NCBI GenBank assembly: GCA_035505975.1 | Contig: DATJQJ010000012.1 | Coordinates: forward strand, 1 to 64,000 | Source of the DNA: CAIKOD01 sp035505975 | Lineage (GTDB): Archaea; Halobacteriota; Methanomicrobia; Methanomicrobiales; Methanospirillaceae | DNA: 64,000 nucleotides | Direction of reading: 5' to 3' | In this document: positions 23,001-35,174 of the stretch, piece after piece | How the letters are laid out: the number at the start of each line of letters is the position of its first letter | Position numbering within the stretch: the first letter of the stretch is position 1 | Notes under the pieces: model-generated | What the model was told of the DNA's origin: nothing | Databases searched by the model: none | Seen by the model: the letters and a program-made list of their open reading frames with translations, nothing else | Position numbers and translations under genes: made by a program

Positions 23001-23308
23001 CCGATCTGAACACCCTTTGGACAGCCGTTTACATCGCGATGCTTGCTGCCTTTACCGGATATGTCGTGATCAGCCGGGTGCCGGTCGTGCTGCATACACC
23101 CCTGATGAGCGGTTCGAACTTTATCCACGGGATAGTCCTTGTCGGGGCCATGGTGGCCCTGGGCCTCGCCACGACACCCCTGCAGCAGGTCATCGGGTTC
23201 GTGGCGGTTGTTCTTGGAGCAGCCAACGTGACCGGCGGATACGTCGTCACCGAACGCATCCTCCAGATGTTCGACCGGAGCGGGAAAAAACCCGGCCAGG
23301 GAGCCTGA
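22997..23308 (+). CDS. pntAB: NAD(P) transhydrogenase subunit alpha, part 2 (membrane)
   Basis: Small membrane piece of 103 residues with about three helices (residues 8-25, 37-57 and 62-85). It includes SRVPVVLHTPLMSGSNFIHGIVLVGAM, a stretch conserved in transhydrogenase alpha-2 chains that contributes to the proton channel. ATG 22997 overlaps the pntAA stop, and pntB begins two bases after its own stop. Confidence 0.92.
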   Translation: MTDLNTLWTAVYIAMLAAFTGYVVISRVPVVLHTPLMSGSNFIHGIVLVGAMVALGLATTPLQQVIGFVAVVLGAANVTGGYVVTERILQMFDRSGKKPGQGA

Positions 23309-23309
23309 T

Positions 23310-24695
23310 ATGTTCGATTTTTCCGTTTTGATCGACCCGATCTACATCGCAACGATCTTTTTCTTCATCATCGGCCTGCAACGCATGAGCCACCCCCTTA
23401 CGGCAAGGAGCGGGATCGTCTGGGCAGGGGCGGCGATGCTGATCGCGACGCTTGTCACGTTTCTTACTCCCGCACTGACGAATTTTACCTTGATCGCGAT
23501 CGCGATAGTCATCGGTGGCGGTTTTGGGTATATAGCAGCAAAACGCGTCGCAATGACGGACATGCCCCAGATGATCGCCCTTTATAACGGGATGGGCGGT
23601 GGTGCGGCAGCCGGCATCTCGGCAGTTGCTCTCCTCGGCATCACGGACGCGGCTGCCGGGTCCCTCGCCGTCATCGGCGGCCTCATCGGGGCCGTCTCAT
23701 TTGCAGGCAGCATGGTCGCATTCTCAAAACTCCAGGGCTGGCTGCCTCCCCGCCCGATCACATTCCCCGGCCAGCAGGTCCTCAATATGGCAGTCCTCGC
23801 CATTGCCATCGTTTCCGGCGTACTCATGATCGTGCAGCCTTCATGGGTGCCGTTGAATTACGCCATGTACCTGCCCTTGTTTTTCATCTTCTCTCTCGGC
23901 TTCGGGCTACTCATGACGCTCCCCATCGGAGGCGCCGATATGCCTGTTGTAATCTCGATGTACAACGCTTTTACCGGTCTCGCGGTGGCGCTCGACGGGT
24001 TCTCGTTTGCAACGCCAAACTATGCCATGGTGATTGCGGGTATCATCGTCGGTGCAGCTGGCTCCCTGCTCACCATCAATATGGCCCGCGCCATGAACCG
24101 CTCGATCTCCAACGTCTTCTTCGGCGCATTCGGTTCAACCGCAGAAGAAGAACAGCAAATCGCAGGAAGCATGAAATCGATCGAAGTAGACGATGCGGCA
24201 ATAATGCTTGCCTACGCAAACAAGGTCATTATCGCTCCCGGTTATGGTATGGCAGTCGCCCAGGCCCAGCAGAAGGTCAAGGAACTTACCGACCTGCTTG
24301 AAAGCCGGGGCATCCAGGTTAAATTCGCCATCCATCCTGTCGCCGGCCGTATGCCGGGACATATGAACGTCCTTCTTGCTGAGGCAGGGGTCGACTATGG
24401 GCACCTTAATGACCGGGACGAAGTGAACCCCGAGTTCCCGGGCACCGATGTGGTACTCGTCATTGGCGCCAACGATGTCGTCAACCCTGCAGCCCACCGG
24501 GAAGGGAGCCCTCTTTTCGGCATGCCGATCCTCGATGTTGAACAGGCTAAAAACGTAATCGTACTCAAACGAGGCCAGGGTAAAGGGTTCGCCGGGATCG
24601 AGAACGATCTGTTCTACCGGGATAATACCCGCCTGCTCTACGGCGATGCAAGGGAAACCGTTGCAAAACTCGTATTAGCACTTAAAAAACTCTGA
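23310..24695 (+). CDS. pntB: NAD(P) transhydrogenase subunit beta
   Basis: The 461-residue beta subunit has eight to nine membrane helices up to about residue 265, then an NADP(H)-binding domain III. Domain III shows APGYGMAVAQAQ (nucleotide loop), KFAIHPVAGRMPGHMNVLLAEAGV, GANDVVNPAA and VLKRGQGKGFAGIENDLFY. Membrane sections include GMGGGAAAGISAVAL and TLPIGGADMPVVISMYNAFTG. With pntAA and pntAB it forms a complete pump that couples hydride transfer between NADH and NADP+ to proton movement. Such pumps are uncommon in methanogens, which mostly use F420 and ferredoxin. Confidence 0.95.
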   Translation: MFDFSVLIDPIYIATIFFFIIGLQRMSHPLTARSGIVWAGAAMLIATLVTFLTPALTNFTLIAIAIVIGGGFGYIAAKRVAMTDMPQMIALYNGMGGGAAAGISAVALLGITDAAAGSLAVIGGLIGAVSFAGSMVAFSKLQGWLPPRPITFPGQQVLNMAVLAIAIVSGVLMIVQPSWVPLNYAMYLPLFFIFSLGFGLLMTLPIGGADMPVVISMYNAFTGLAVALDGFSFATPNYAMVIAGIIVGAAGSLLTINMARAMNRSISNVFFGAFGSTAEEEQQIAGSMKSIEVDDAAIMLAYANKVIIAPGYGMAVAQAQQKVKELTDLLESRGIQVKFAIHPVAGRMPGHMNVLLAEAGVDYGHLNDRDEVNPEFPGTDVVLVIGANDVVNPAAHREGSPLFGMPILDVEQAKNVIVLKRGQGKGFAGIENDLFYRDNTRLLYGDARETVAKLVLALKKL

Positions 24696-24773
24696 CACCA
24701 TCTTTTTTTTAGTATTTTTATAAGATCTTTCCTTCTGGTATAAAAAACGTTTAAAGTTGATATCCTGAAAATT

Positions 24774-24956
24774 GGCCGACCCCCAGGGGCTCATCCCTGC
24801 CTCCGGGGCGACCCTTGGCCCGGACAGGGGCTCTATGGGAGGTTTAAATTATTTCCATATCTCTTTGGTGAGCCCCCTTTCCACCGGCTGTCCTGAGGGG
24901 ACAGAGGCAGGAGGGGGAATCGGACCACCTCCTGCCTGAGCAATGCAAGCGTTTTT
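24774..24956. terminator. Structured intergenic region with strong terminator-like hairpin
   Basis: Between convergent pntB and the M20 gene. GGACAG-GGGCTC at 24822-24833 can pair with GAGCCC at 24870-24875 and CTGTCC at 24888-24893, making a bulged long-range stem. A second hairpin, AGGCAGGAGG at 24905-24914 with CCTCCTGCCT at 24928-24937, is perfect over ten pairs and is followed by T6 at 24951-24956. It may be a bidirectional terminator or a structured RNA. The rest of the gap, 24696-25076, holds no gene. Confidence 0.45.
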
Positions 24957-25076
24957 TACGCTCTGTTTGACTATTTATTGAGAGTCGTGTCCATATCACC
25001 AATTTCAAGATGATTTATTCAATTCACACCAATTACCCGGGGGCCTTTTCTTTATCATTACAATTTTTTCCCTGGT

Positions 25077-26291
25077 TCAGCAGTCAGGACTTTTTTCCGG
25101 GTCTGACCATTCGATTCCGGCCGGATTTTCCATTGCCAGGATGATCCCCCGGTAAATATCCCGCGCCTTTTCCAGGGACACGACCGATACCCGTTCGTTC
25201 CTGGCGTGGAGGAGTTTCAATTCGCCAGGGCCATATTCAACGACCCTGAACCCTTCTGTCCTGAGAAACCTGGCATCGCTGGCAGCCCATTGCACAATCG
25301 GGAACGAGGGTTTTCCATAGGCCTTTTCAATCTCCCCGCACGTGGCAGCAACGAGAGGACAGTCGGCAGGGGTAAGGGATGGATCGCTTGCCGTCACAAT
25401 GTTTACTGCGGCTCGCGGAGAATGGCGGCCAATGTCACCGATAAGCTCGGGAATTGAACATCCCCAGGGGACCCTGATATCCAGTTCGAGCGAACAGTGT
25501 TCGGCAACTACATTGGATTTCTCTCCGCCTGAAATTTTTCCCGGGTTGTACATGATCCTTTTGAAAATTTTCTCCGCCCCCGGCATTTCGAGAATTTTTG
25601 CAAGGATCTTCGATGAAGCACCGATGATCCGGTCCAGTTCGCTCCCGGCATGATACTCATGGCCGCTCAGTTCGTTTAAGTAACTAATGGTCCGGTACGC
25701 TTCCATGATCGCGCTGACCCCGGCAACAGGGTAGAGGGAACTGTGACCGGGTTCGCCCAGAAATGCCATCGATAGCCGGCATAGCCCCTTCTCCCCGATT
25801 GTCGGATGGAGCGCAGGAGTCGGTTCTGCGATCAGCACATCGCATGGTAAAAGGCGCTTTTTCCTGATTATGCTGCAGATCCCGTGTGTACCGCTGGTCT
25901 CCTCGTCGCATACAAATAAAAACCCGGCGTTATTTTCTATTCCTCTGTCGACGAGATCCTTGTAGGCCGAAAGGAGGGCCGCACAGCCCCCTTTCATATC
26001 AGTGGACCCCCTTCCGAACAAAAACCCGTTCGCGATCTTCCCGGAGCACGGCGGAAAATCCCATTCGTCAGGGACGGCAGGAACGACATCGACATGGCCG
26101 CAGAGGAGAAGACCACCCTCCTTCTGTTCGGTAATAAGGTTAGCCCTGCCGCCCCGGTTCACGAGAATTTCCGATCGAACACCGAGACTATCAAGAAACA
26201 CGGAAATATACCTGATTACTTCTTCGGTATTCCCCGGAGGATTTTCACTGTTGATCTTCACGAGGTCTGAGGCGAGGCGGGCAACATCCAT
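25077..26291 (-). CDS. M20-family metallo-deacylase/peptidase (ArgE/DapE/CPG2-like)
   Basis: Two-zinc amidohydrolase of 404 residues. Metal ligands are visible in LLCGHVDVVP (His, Asp bridge region), GRGSTDMKGG (bridging Asp), CDEETSGTHG (catalytic Glu pair) and a late His in LLHARNE. A lid dimerisation domain lies at about 175-300. Family members include acetylornithine deacetylase, succinyl-diaminopimelate desuccinylase and carboxypeptidase G2. The exact substrate is not readable. DapE is conceivable because dapA, dapB and asd are in the window, but they are far away. It sits seven bases after an unknown protein and ends the rlmE-moaA operon. Confidence 0.85.
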   Translation of the reverse strand: MDVARLASDLVKINSENPPGNTEEVIRYISVFLDSLGVRSEILVNRGGRANLITEQKEGGLLLCGHVDVVPAVPDEWDFPPCSGKIANGFLFGRGSTDMKGGCAALLSAYKDLVDRGIENNAGFLFVCDEETSGTHGICSIIRKKRLLPCDVLIAEPTPALHPTIGEKGLCRLSMAFLGEPGHSSLYPVAGVSAIMEAYRTISYLNELSGHEYHAGSELDRIIGASSKILAKILEMPGAEKIFKRIMYNPGKISGGEKSNVVAEHCSLELDIRVPWGCSIPELIGDIGRHSPRAAVNIVTASDPSLTPADCPLVAATCGEIEKAYGKPSFPIVQWAASDARFLRTEGFRVVEYGPGELKLLHARNERVSVVSLEKARDIYRGIILAMENPAGIEWSDPEKSPDC

Positions 26292-26298
26292 GTTGATG

Positions 26299-26865
26299 TC
26301 ACATCTGGACCGCTGAATCGCTCTTAAATTCGTTGAAGAGTTTTCCTAGTGAGGCATCGCTGTACAGGCTCAATAAAAATTCACGATTGAAAAATTCTTC
26401 GATGGCACGGTTGAAAAAGCCCGGCGATAACGCCGTCGACTGGTCAGGGTCCAGGACGATCCGGAAACTTCGAAACGTCGCCTGGTCTTCGTCATCGTAT
26501 ATCCTTCTCCAGAGCTCGGGGAGGCTCTCGAACCGGTCTGGGTGGATCTCTTTAAGCCAATTGACGAATTTGCCGAAAAGAGCCCGGTCTCCTTTTTTCT
26601 CCTCGTCAATACGCCATCTCAGGTACTCCCCGGTCATAATATTCTTCGGGGATGCGTAGTTATACGCCATCAGGCCGACGGTATAATCGACGTGGGCAAG
26701 TGCATCAATAAAATAAAAATACAGCACCGGGTGGAACAGAGTCGTATCATGGAGAATTAAGGACTTCCGGTACAGGTTATCGAGGATCGTGATATATTCC
26801 CGCTCATCACTCATAGCCTCCTGTTGGCGGCTTATTCGTATAAAATTTGGTATGGACAGGTACAT
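26299..26865 (-). CDS. Conserved hypothetical, mostly helical protein
   Basis: The 188-residue protein is rich in Phe, Tyr, Leu and acidic residues and is predicted to be soluble and helical. Examples are FHPVLYFYFIDALAHVDYTV, YLRWRIDEEKKGDRALFGKF and EEFFNREFLLSLYSDASLG. No motif or family was recognised. An internal ATG at 26814 (MSDEREYI) directly follows AGGAGG with short spacing and may be the true start. It lies between moaA and the M20 deacylase on the same strand. Confidence 0.65.
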   Translation of the reverse strand: MYLSIPNFIRISRQQEAMSDEREYITILDNLYRKSLILHDTTLFHPVLYFYFIDALAHVDYTVGLMAYNYASPKNIMTGEYLRWRIDEEKKGDRALFGKFVNWLKEIHPDRFESLPELWRRIYDDEDQATFRSFRIVLDPDQSTALSPGFFNRAIEEFFNREFLLSLYSDASLGKLFNEFKSDSAVQM

Positions 26866-26905
26866 GGCCGGTATCTCCGGCAGCTCCCTCGTATTCTGGT
26901 CAGTC

Positions 26906-27784
26906 TTACAGGTAGAACGGTTCGCGACGCTGGACCGCCTCCTTGAATGCGGCTTCGAGATCTTCCCCGGACTTCCCCCTGATATCGATGTGGTTGTCAG
27001 TCCTGAGCAGGCAGGGTTTCAGTTTACCGTCCGACGTCACCCTGAGCCTGTTGCAATACCGGCAGAATTCGGTGTTGTGGAGAGGGCGAACGACTTCGAC
27101 TTCAGCCCCGTCAAGACAGTATTTCTTCCGGTGGTGCATCCTCCGTGTTATTATCACCTTCGACCTGTTTTCAAGGTCAGATTCGAGACACGCGAGGTCC
27201 TTGTGGCTGGAACATGCACCGATATCCATGAGTTCGATGAGTTGGAGGATGAGGTTCCGGTTATTCCTGACAAAGGTAAAAAAATCTTCGAGCTCGTGCT
27301 CGTTGATGCCTGCGAGCAGGACCATGTTCAACTTGATCGGCGTGAGGCCCACCCGTAGCGCCATATCAATCCCTTCGAGGACATCGGAGAGCCGGTCACT
27401 TCCGGTGATCTCCTTATAGGTAACCGGGTCCAGGCTGTCTATCGAGACGTTGACCCTTGACAGACCGGCGTCTTTCAGGTCAGCGGCATATCCCGGCAGA
27501 AGCGTACCGTTGGTGGTGATCGAACTCTCCATGGACCCCGGTACCGAACCGATGATATCCACGATATCGCTCCTGAGAAGCGGTTCTCCGCCGGTAAATT
27601 TTACACTCCTGATATCGAATTTTTCGGCGACCCTGAGGATTTCCGCAATTTCGTCGGCTTTAAGAGGATATTCCGGGTTTTTTTCACCTTCCCTGTGACA
27701 ATAGATACAGGAAAGGTTGCATGCAGGGGTAAGGCTGACACGCAGATTGCTCACCGGACGGTTGTACGGGTCCTTAAGTTTCAT
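26906..27784 (-). CDS. moaA: GTP 3',8-cyclase MoaA (radical SAM)
   Basis: First enzyme of molybdopterin/tungstopterin synthesis. The 292-residue protein starts at ATG 27784 (MKLKDPYNRPVSNLRVSLT) after GGAGG. The radical SAM cluster motif is CNLSCIYC. The C-terminal second cluster has CRYCNRLRVTSDGKLKPCLL. SAM and GTP regions include FTGGEPLLR, ITTNGTLLPG and VNVSIDSLD. The C-terminal GG tail of most MoaA proteins is not present; it ends EPFYL. The start overlaps the rlmE stop by 11 bases. The cofactor is needed for formylmethanofuran and formate dehydrogenases in methanogens. Confidence 0.92.
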   Translation of the reverse strand: MKLKDPYNRPVSNLRVSLTPACNLSCIYCHREGEKNPEYPLKADEIAEILRVAEKFDIRSVKFTGGEPLLRSDIVDIIGSVPGSMESSITTNGTLLPGYAADLKDAGLSRVNVSIDSLDPVTYKEITGSDRLSDVLEGIDMALRVGLTPIKLNMVLLAGINEHELEDFFTFVRNNRNLILQLIELMDIGACSSHKDLACLESDLENRSKVIITRRMHHRKKYCLDGAEVEVVRPLHNTEFCRYCNRLRVTSDGKLKPCLLRTDNHIDIRGKSGEDLEAAFKEAVQRREPFYL

Positions 27785-28406
27785 TGTCCTCCGGATCCAT
27801 CTGCATATCGCCAAAAGGACGACCGATGAAGTTTTTCGCAATAATATAGATCTCCGTGCTCCCTCTCCTCGAAGCCTGGGGCCTGAAAGTCCTTACAGAA
27901 AAAAAACACTCCTTCACATCGGCAAGCAGGGTGTTAAAGTCCTGGCCCTGGAAGGACTTGACGACAAAATTTCCTCCGGGCTTTAATATTTTCGTGGCAA
28001 ATACAAGTGCCTGCTCTCCAAGTTCGATCGCCCTCGCCTGGTCATATGACCGTTGCCCTGATAGTTTTGGCGCTGCATCGGAGACAACTACGCCTGCCTC
28101 GGGGATGATCTCACGTACCTCCCTTAATACTTCCTCGTCGGTAAAATCCCCGCATACCGTGGTCACTCCTTCAATAGGAGGCATATAGGAAATATCCACA
28201 CCGACGACTTTTCCGAGGGTAATCCCCCGGACCACCTGGAGCCAGCTGCCGGGTGCTGCACCCAGGTCGACGACATTATCCGAGTCCCGGATGATATGAT
28301 GCCGTTCCTGGATCTCGGTGAGTTTGAAGGCTGCCCGGGAACGGTACCCCTCCTTAAGCGCCCTGACATAGACCCTGTCCCTTCCCCACTGCGATCCCAT
28401 GATCAA
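27774..28406 (-). CDS. rlmE: 23S rRNA (uridine-2'-O-)methyltransferase RlmE/FtsJ family
   Basis: The 210-residue Rossmann methyltransferase shows the FtsJ features: RSRAAFKLTEI (catalytic Lys), VVDLGAAPGSWLQV (SAM loop), VVSDAAPKLSG (catalytic Asp), GGNFVVKSFQGQD (Lys) and SRRGSTEIYIIAK (Glu), giving the K-D-K-E tetrad. It probably methylates the A-loop of 23S rRNA. The start is ATG 28406 or ATG 28400. It is first in a four-gene minus operon with moaA. A T/A-rich promoter-like box lies at about 28475-28488. Confidence 0.93.
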   Translation of the reverse strand: MIMGSQWGRDRVYVRALKEGYRSRAAFKLTEIQERHHIIRDSDNVVDLGAAPGSWLQVVRGITLGKVVGVDISYMPPIEGVTTVCGDFTDEEVLREVREIIPEAGVVVSDAAPKLSGQRSYDQARAIELGEQALVFATKILKPGGNFVVKSFQGQDFNTLLADVKECFFSVRTFRPQASRRGSTEIYIIAKNFIGRPFGDMQMDPEDNET

Positions 28407-28536
28407 CCTGATTTACCCACGAATGGGTCCTCTGCCTGTCCGGTCAGTATTAAACATTGCAACCAAGCAAAGTATAGTATTTAAAGAAATTCCCTAACTA
28501 TTTTTCTTTTCAATTGCTAATAAACACAGATATGGT

Positions 28537-28559
28537 ACTAATCCGGTAAAAGAATTAGT
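28537..28559 (-). terminator. Hairpin downstream of the kdp operon
   Basis: ACTAAT at 28537-28542 pairs with ATTAGT at 28554-28559 across an 11-base loop, about 25 bases beyond the kdpD stop. On the minus strand T/A-rich sequence follows. It could end the kdp transcript. Confidence 0.35.
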
Positions 28560-28583
28560 CATTTGAACCGGGCATGAGATCGG

Positions 28584-30613
28584 TCAGGTACCTGTTCCCG
28601 GCCCGGTCCCTGTTGCCCTGATCTTGTTCTCCGCTTCTATCTGGGCTGCTTTTGTCAGGTTAACCCGTTCTATTGCAAGCGCCGCCTGATAGGCGAACGC
28701 CGTGAGGATCCTCGTCTGGTCCGGGGCCATAGTACCTTCGAGCTCTTCCGGCTTCACCCCGATCACCCCGAGCACACCCTGGGTAGTCCTGAGCGGGATA
28801 TACCTGAGACGTGAAGCGTGGAGCGTATCGGTATCGTACCCGGCCTCGGTTCCGTGGTTATACGACCATGTCGCGACGGCCAGATCGTTCTCGTCGAGTT
28901 GCAGGTCAGAACTGCCCTTGTTGACCACCAGTTTTTCGCCTTCGGGGAGCATGAATGCAGAATCCCAGGAAAATATTTCCCTGATATTCCTGGTCACGGC
29001 CTGGACAATCGAATCAATATCGACCGCGGTGGCGAGGTCCTGGGAGAGATCGTAGAGCGTCGCTGTTTCCTTTTCACGGATCTGGGCAGCTTCAGCCGTT
29101 TCACGGGCCCTGGCCACGAGGATGCTGATGACACTCCCGACCAGGATCAGCCCCAGAAATGTGATGACATACTCCGTATCGGTGACCCTGAAACTGTACT
29201 GGGGCGAGACAAAGAAGAAATCGAATACCAGTACCCCGACAACCGCCGTCATAATTGCCGGACGCAGTCCCCACAGGAATGCCGATATCACCACGGCAAG
29301 GAGATAAAACATGATCAGGTTGGTCGGCGAAATGTACGGCCTGATTAGCCATCCGAGTAATGTGACGCCGATAAGGAGGAGCACGCTGTTAAGATACCCT
29401 TTCGGCGGTGCCACCGGCAGCAGGGGCTGCATCTCGGTATGTTTCACCGATTTTCCCTCCTCGCTGCTGATTACATAGATATCGATAGGCCCGCTTCTGT
29501 CTATCAGCTGATCCACAACCGAGCCGAAAAGGACCTCAATCCACCAGGGCCTGAGGGTCTTCCCTATGACAATCCTTGTAATATTGTGTTTCTTGGCATA
29601 GTTAATCAGCGTGTCAGCAACGTTGATGCCAAATATCGTCGCAGTTTCGGCACCCATTTTTTTTGCAAGCCCGAGCGTCCGGTAAATCTGCTCTTTTGAG
29701 GATTTCGAAAGCCGCCGGTGAGACGGTGTTTCAACGTACACGGCATCCCAACGGGCATTCATCCGGTCAGCCTGCCTGCGTGCAGTCCTCACCAGTCGTT
29801 CGGATATCGGGCTCGGCCCGATGCAGACGAGGAGGCGGTCTCCCGCCGCCCATGGTCCGGGGATCGACCTGATCTGCATGTACGAGAGCATCTGGTCGTC
29901 GACCCGTTCCGCGGCTCGCCGAAGTGAAATTTCCCTCAGCGCATAGAGGTTTCCTTCGTTAAAAAACTCCTCGATTGCCCTTGCAGCCATATCGGGCACG
30001 TAAATCTTCCCTTCTTTTAACCGCTGGATCAGTTCGGGCGGAGGGAGGTCGACGAGTTCTATCTCGTCCGCCTCGTCAATCACCCCATCAGGTATCGTTT
30101 CCCTGACAATCACCCCGGTGATCTGGGCGATCACGTCGTTCAGGCTCTCGAGGTGTTGGATGTTTAAGGTGGTGTATACGTCGATCCCGGCATCGAGGAT
30201 CTCTTCGACATCCTGGTACCTTTTGAGATGGCGGGCGCCAGGGGCATTGGTATGGGCGAGTTCGTCGATCAGGACCAGTGCGGGATGTGCAGCGATAATC
30301 GCATCCAGGTCCATGTCCTCGAGGGTGATGCCATGGTATTCGATCACTTTTCTCGGGATAACCGGCAGGCCCTCGATTAGTTCGTCTGTCTCTTTCCTGC
30401 CGTGTGTCTCGACATACCCGATTCTTACATCGATTCCCTCGTTCTTCCGGTGGTGGGCATCGGACAGCATCTCGAAGGTCTTGCCGACTCCTGCGATGTA
30501 TCCGAGAAAAATTTTAAGTTTGCCACGTTTTTTCCGGCGTTCTTCCCCAAGGACGCGTTCGAGGAGGAGGTCGGGATCAGGCCTCCGGTCAGACTGGAGA
30601 ACCATTGGGCAGG

Positions 30614-30617
<4 letters not shown>
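28584..30617 (-). CDS. kdpD: KdpD-like potassium sensor lacking a histidine kinase core
   Basis: The 677-residue protein follows the domain order of bacterial KdpD but stops early. Residues about 30-240 are the KdpD domain with a Walker A-like GYIAGVGKT and VLIDELAHTNAPG. Residues about 255-390 are a universal-stress-type domain. Four membrane helices lie at about 405-500, with LIGVTLLGWLI and VFDFFFVSPQYSF. A GAF-like domain spans about 520-655. It ends with ATGTGPGTGT where bacterial KdpD enters the HisKA helix, so neither phosphoacceptor nor ATP-binding domains exist. No kdpE is nearby. The GTG start overlaps the kdpB stop (GTGA), so it is made with the pump and may regulate it directly. 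Confidence 0.9.
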
Positions 30618-32690
<2,073 letters not shown>

Positions 32691-32698
<8 letters not shown>

Positions 32699-35114
32699 GG
32701 ACCACCCCTCCCGTCACGATCATAAGCTGCTCTGCTATTGGTCCGAGGGCGAGAGCCGGCAGGAAACTCAATACGCCTACTATTAAGATGACGAATACGA
32801 GCCAGATGATGAAGAGGGGGCGGTGGTCGCGGACCGTCCCCTCGCTCGCCGGTACGATCTTCTTGAGCACCAGCGCTCCTGCCAGCGCGAGCGTCACAAT
32901 CTTAATCGCAAACCTGCCGAGTAACATCGCGATAGCCGTCGTGAGATTATAAAACAGGCTGTTCGCCGAAAGTCCCGCGAATGCACTGCCGTTATTCTGC
33001 GCTGCAGAAGAAAATGCGTACAGGATCTCAGAAAAACCGTGGGGCCCGGGATTGAGAACGGCAGACCTTCCGGGTTCTGCCAGCACGGCGATGCAGGTGA
33101 AGATGAGGATCACAAAAATCGGTATCAGGATGATGATTGTCGAGAGTTTCATCTCGTTAGGTTCGATCTTTTTCCCAAGATATTCGGGAGTCCGGCCGAC
33201 CATAAGGCCGGCAATGAACATTGCAATAATCGCGAAGACAAGCATCCCGTACAGGCCCGATCCTACCCCGCCATAGACGATTTCTCCGAGTTGTATGGCG
33301 AGCAGCTGGGCCATGCCGCCAAGGGGCATGAAGGAGTCGTGCATGGCATTTACCGCCCCGCACGAGGTCGAGGTCGTTACGATGGAGAAGAACGAGGACG
33401 CAACGATCCCGAAACGTAACTCCTTCCCTTCCATATTCCCGCCCGGCTGGAGCGTTCCCGGGGATTGATCGACCCCGAGCGGCGTGAAACCCGGGTTTCC
33501 CCCAACTTCCGACCAGATTGCGATGGAGACGAGGGGAATAAAAATCAACGTCATCGCAATGAGGAGTGCAATCCCTTTCCGTTTCGAGCCGACCATCGAT
33601 CCAAATGTATAGCAAAGGCTGGCCGATATCAGGAGAATCGACAACATCTCGATGAAATTAGCAAATGCCGACGGATTTTCGAACGGGTGCGCTGAATTGG
33701 CGTTGAAGAACCCGCCGCCGTTTGTCCCGAGCAGTTTGATCGAGATCTGTGAGGCCGCGGGTCCGAGCGGTATCTGCTGTGCAGCCGCAAGAATGGTCCC
33801 GTTACCATCCCTTACGGGGTCGAGGAGCGGCACCGTTACAGGACCATTGAATGTCTGGACCGCCCCCTGGGAAACAAGCACCAGCGATACAATGAAGGCA
33901 ATCGGCAGGAGGATAATGACACCCCGGACGATCAGGACCCAGTAATTGCCCAGTTTGTCCGTGGATTTCCTCGTGAATGCATATATAAAAGCGATCACAA
34001 TAGCGATCCCTGCCGAAGCCGAAAGGAAATTCTGGACTGCAAGCGCCATCATCTGGGTCAGATAGCTCATCGTAGTCTCGCCCGCATAAGCCTGCCAGTT
34101 GGTATTCGTGGCGAAACTTATCGCAGTGTTAAGCGCCAGGTCCCAGGGGACCGGGCCGGTTCCGAGTGGGTTTAAAGGGAGGTACTGCTGGAAACCCTCG
34201 AACAATAACACCGCTGCGATTCCGATCGTATGAAAGATGAGCATTGCGACCACGAAAGCCTTCCAGTCCATCTCTTCGGCGGTATTTATCCCGGAAATGC
34301 GATAAATCCAGGTCTCCAGCGGTCCGGTCAATGGTGACAGGAAGGTAGTCTCACCGGTATAAACCCGTGCGATGAATCGTCCGACAGGAACAATGAGCAA
34401 TGCGAGCACCACGCCAAACAATATCAGCCAGGTCCAGTCGGTCGCCTTGATCCCGAATATCGTGACAGCGGGCTGGTTTCCGGGGGCCGGCAATGGAGTG
34501 ACCGTAATCCTGCCGGCACTGAGTTCGTCTAGTTTGAGATTTAATTTAAGGATGTTGACCCGTGGCTCACCGAAAATGCCGAACTGCGGGCCCTCGGTCA
34601 GTTGGGCTATCAGGGCATCGACACTTCCCAAAGTGAGATTCCGTACCCGGGCGATCCTGGCAGCCTGGTAATATGCCGCTGCAGGACTGATATGGGGATC
34701 GAGGCCGCTCCCTGAAGAGGTGACAAGGTCCACGGGGACCGGCAGGCTGTTCCCGGGGTCTGCGGCATGCAGCGCATCGATCCTGGACTGCACTTCATCA
34801 AACAGTGCAGGGTTTGTCGGTCCAAGGTTCGACCCGGTCGAGGGTTCAGGATTGTAGGGAGTGGGAGTGGTGGCGGAAAGGCGTCCCCAGAAATAGACGG
34901 GCGATGAAAAAGGCTGCCCGATTTGTTCTGACCCCACAACCGTCCCGTTCCTTATAATAAGGTCGCCGTTCGCCTGGCTGGGAAATGCCAGCTGGGCGAC
35001 TGCAGTGACTGCGAGGGGGTAGATGACACCCGTAATAAGGGTCAGTAGCAGGAAAATGATAAATGCCGGTTTTAATTGTTTTTTAACCGAATCTATGACC
35101 GTTGCAGGAATCAT
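32691..35114 (-). CDS. kdpCA: KdpC-KdpA fusion: K+ pump chaperone subunit joined to channel subunit
   Basis: A single 807-residue protein. Residues about 1-198 are KdpC: one membrane helix (18-40), then an external domain with GDLIIRNGTVVGS, IGQPFSSPVYFWGR, YNPEPSTGSNLGPTNP and SGLDPHISPAAAYYQAARIA. A short linker (about 199-225) leads to KdpA with ten expected helices and all four filter loops: ATNTNWQAY, LGTNGGGFFNANSAHPFENP, TSTSCGAVNAMHDSF and NNGSAFAGLSANS. KdpC's soluble domain and KdpA's N-terminus are both outside the cell in known complexes, so the join is topologically sound. ATG 35114 follows AAGGAG. An upstream in-frame ATG at 35153 lies on the likely promoter. No separate kdpC, kdpA or kdpF was seen. 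Confidence 0.94.
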
Positions 35115-35162
35115 TTGGAAGTTTCTCCTTCGGCTGTCTGTTGAAATAGGCATTAAAAAGTA

Positions 35163-35172
35163 ATGGTATAAA
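35163..35172 (-). promoter_or_regulatory. Putative TATA box of the kdp operon
   Basis: The minus strand reads CATTTATACC here, placing transcription start near 35140 and giving a short leader of about 25 bases before ATG 35114. This also argues against the ATG at 35153. Confidence 0.4.
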
Positions 35173-35174
35173 TG

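Noticed and set aside
29700..29900. c-di-AMP-binding motif in the KdpD stress-type domain
   Set aside because: The SxS...FTAxY pattern known from Gram-positive KdpD is not visible.
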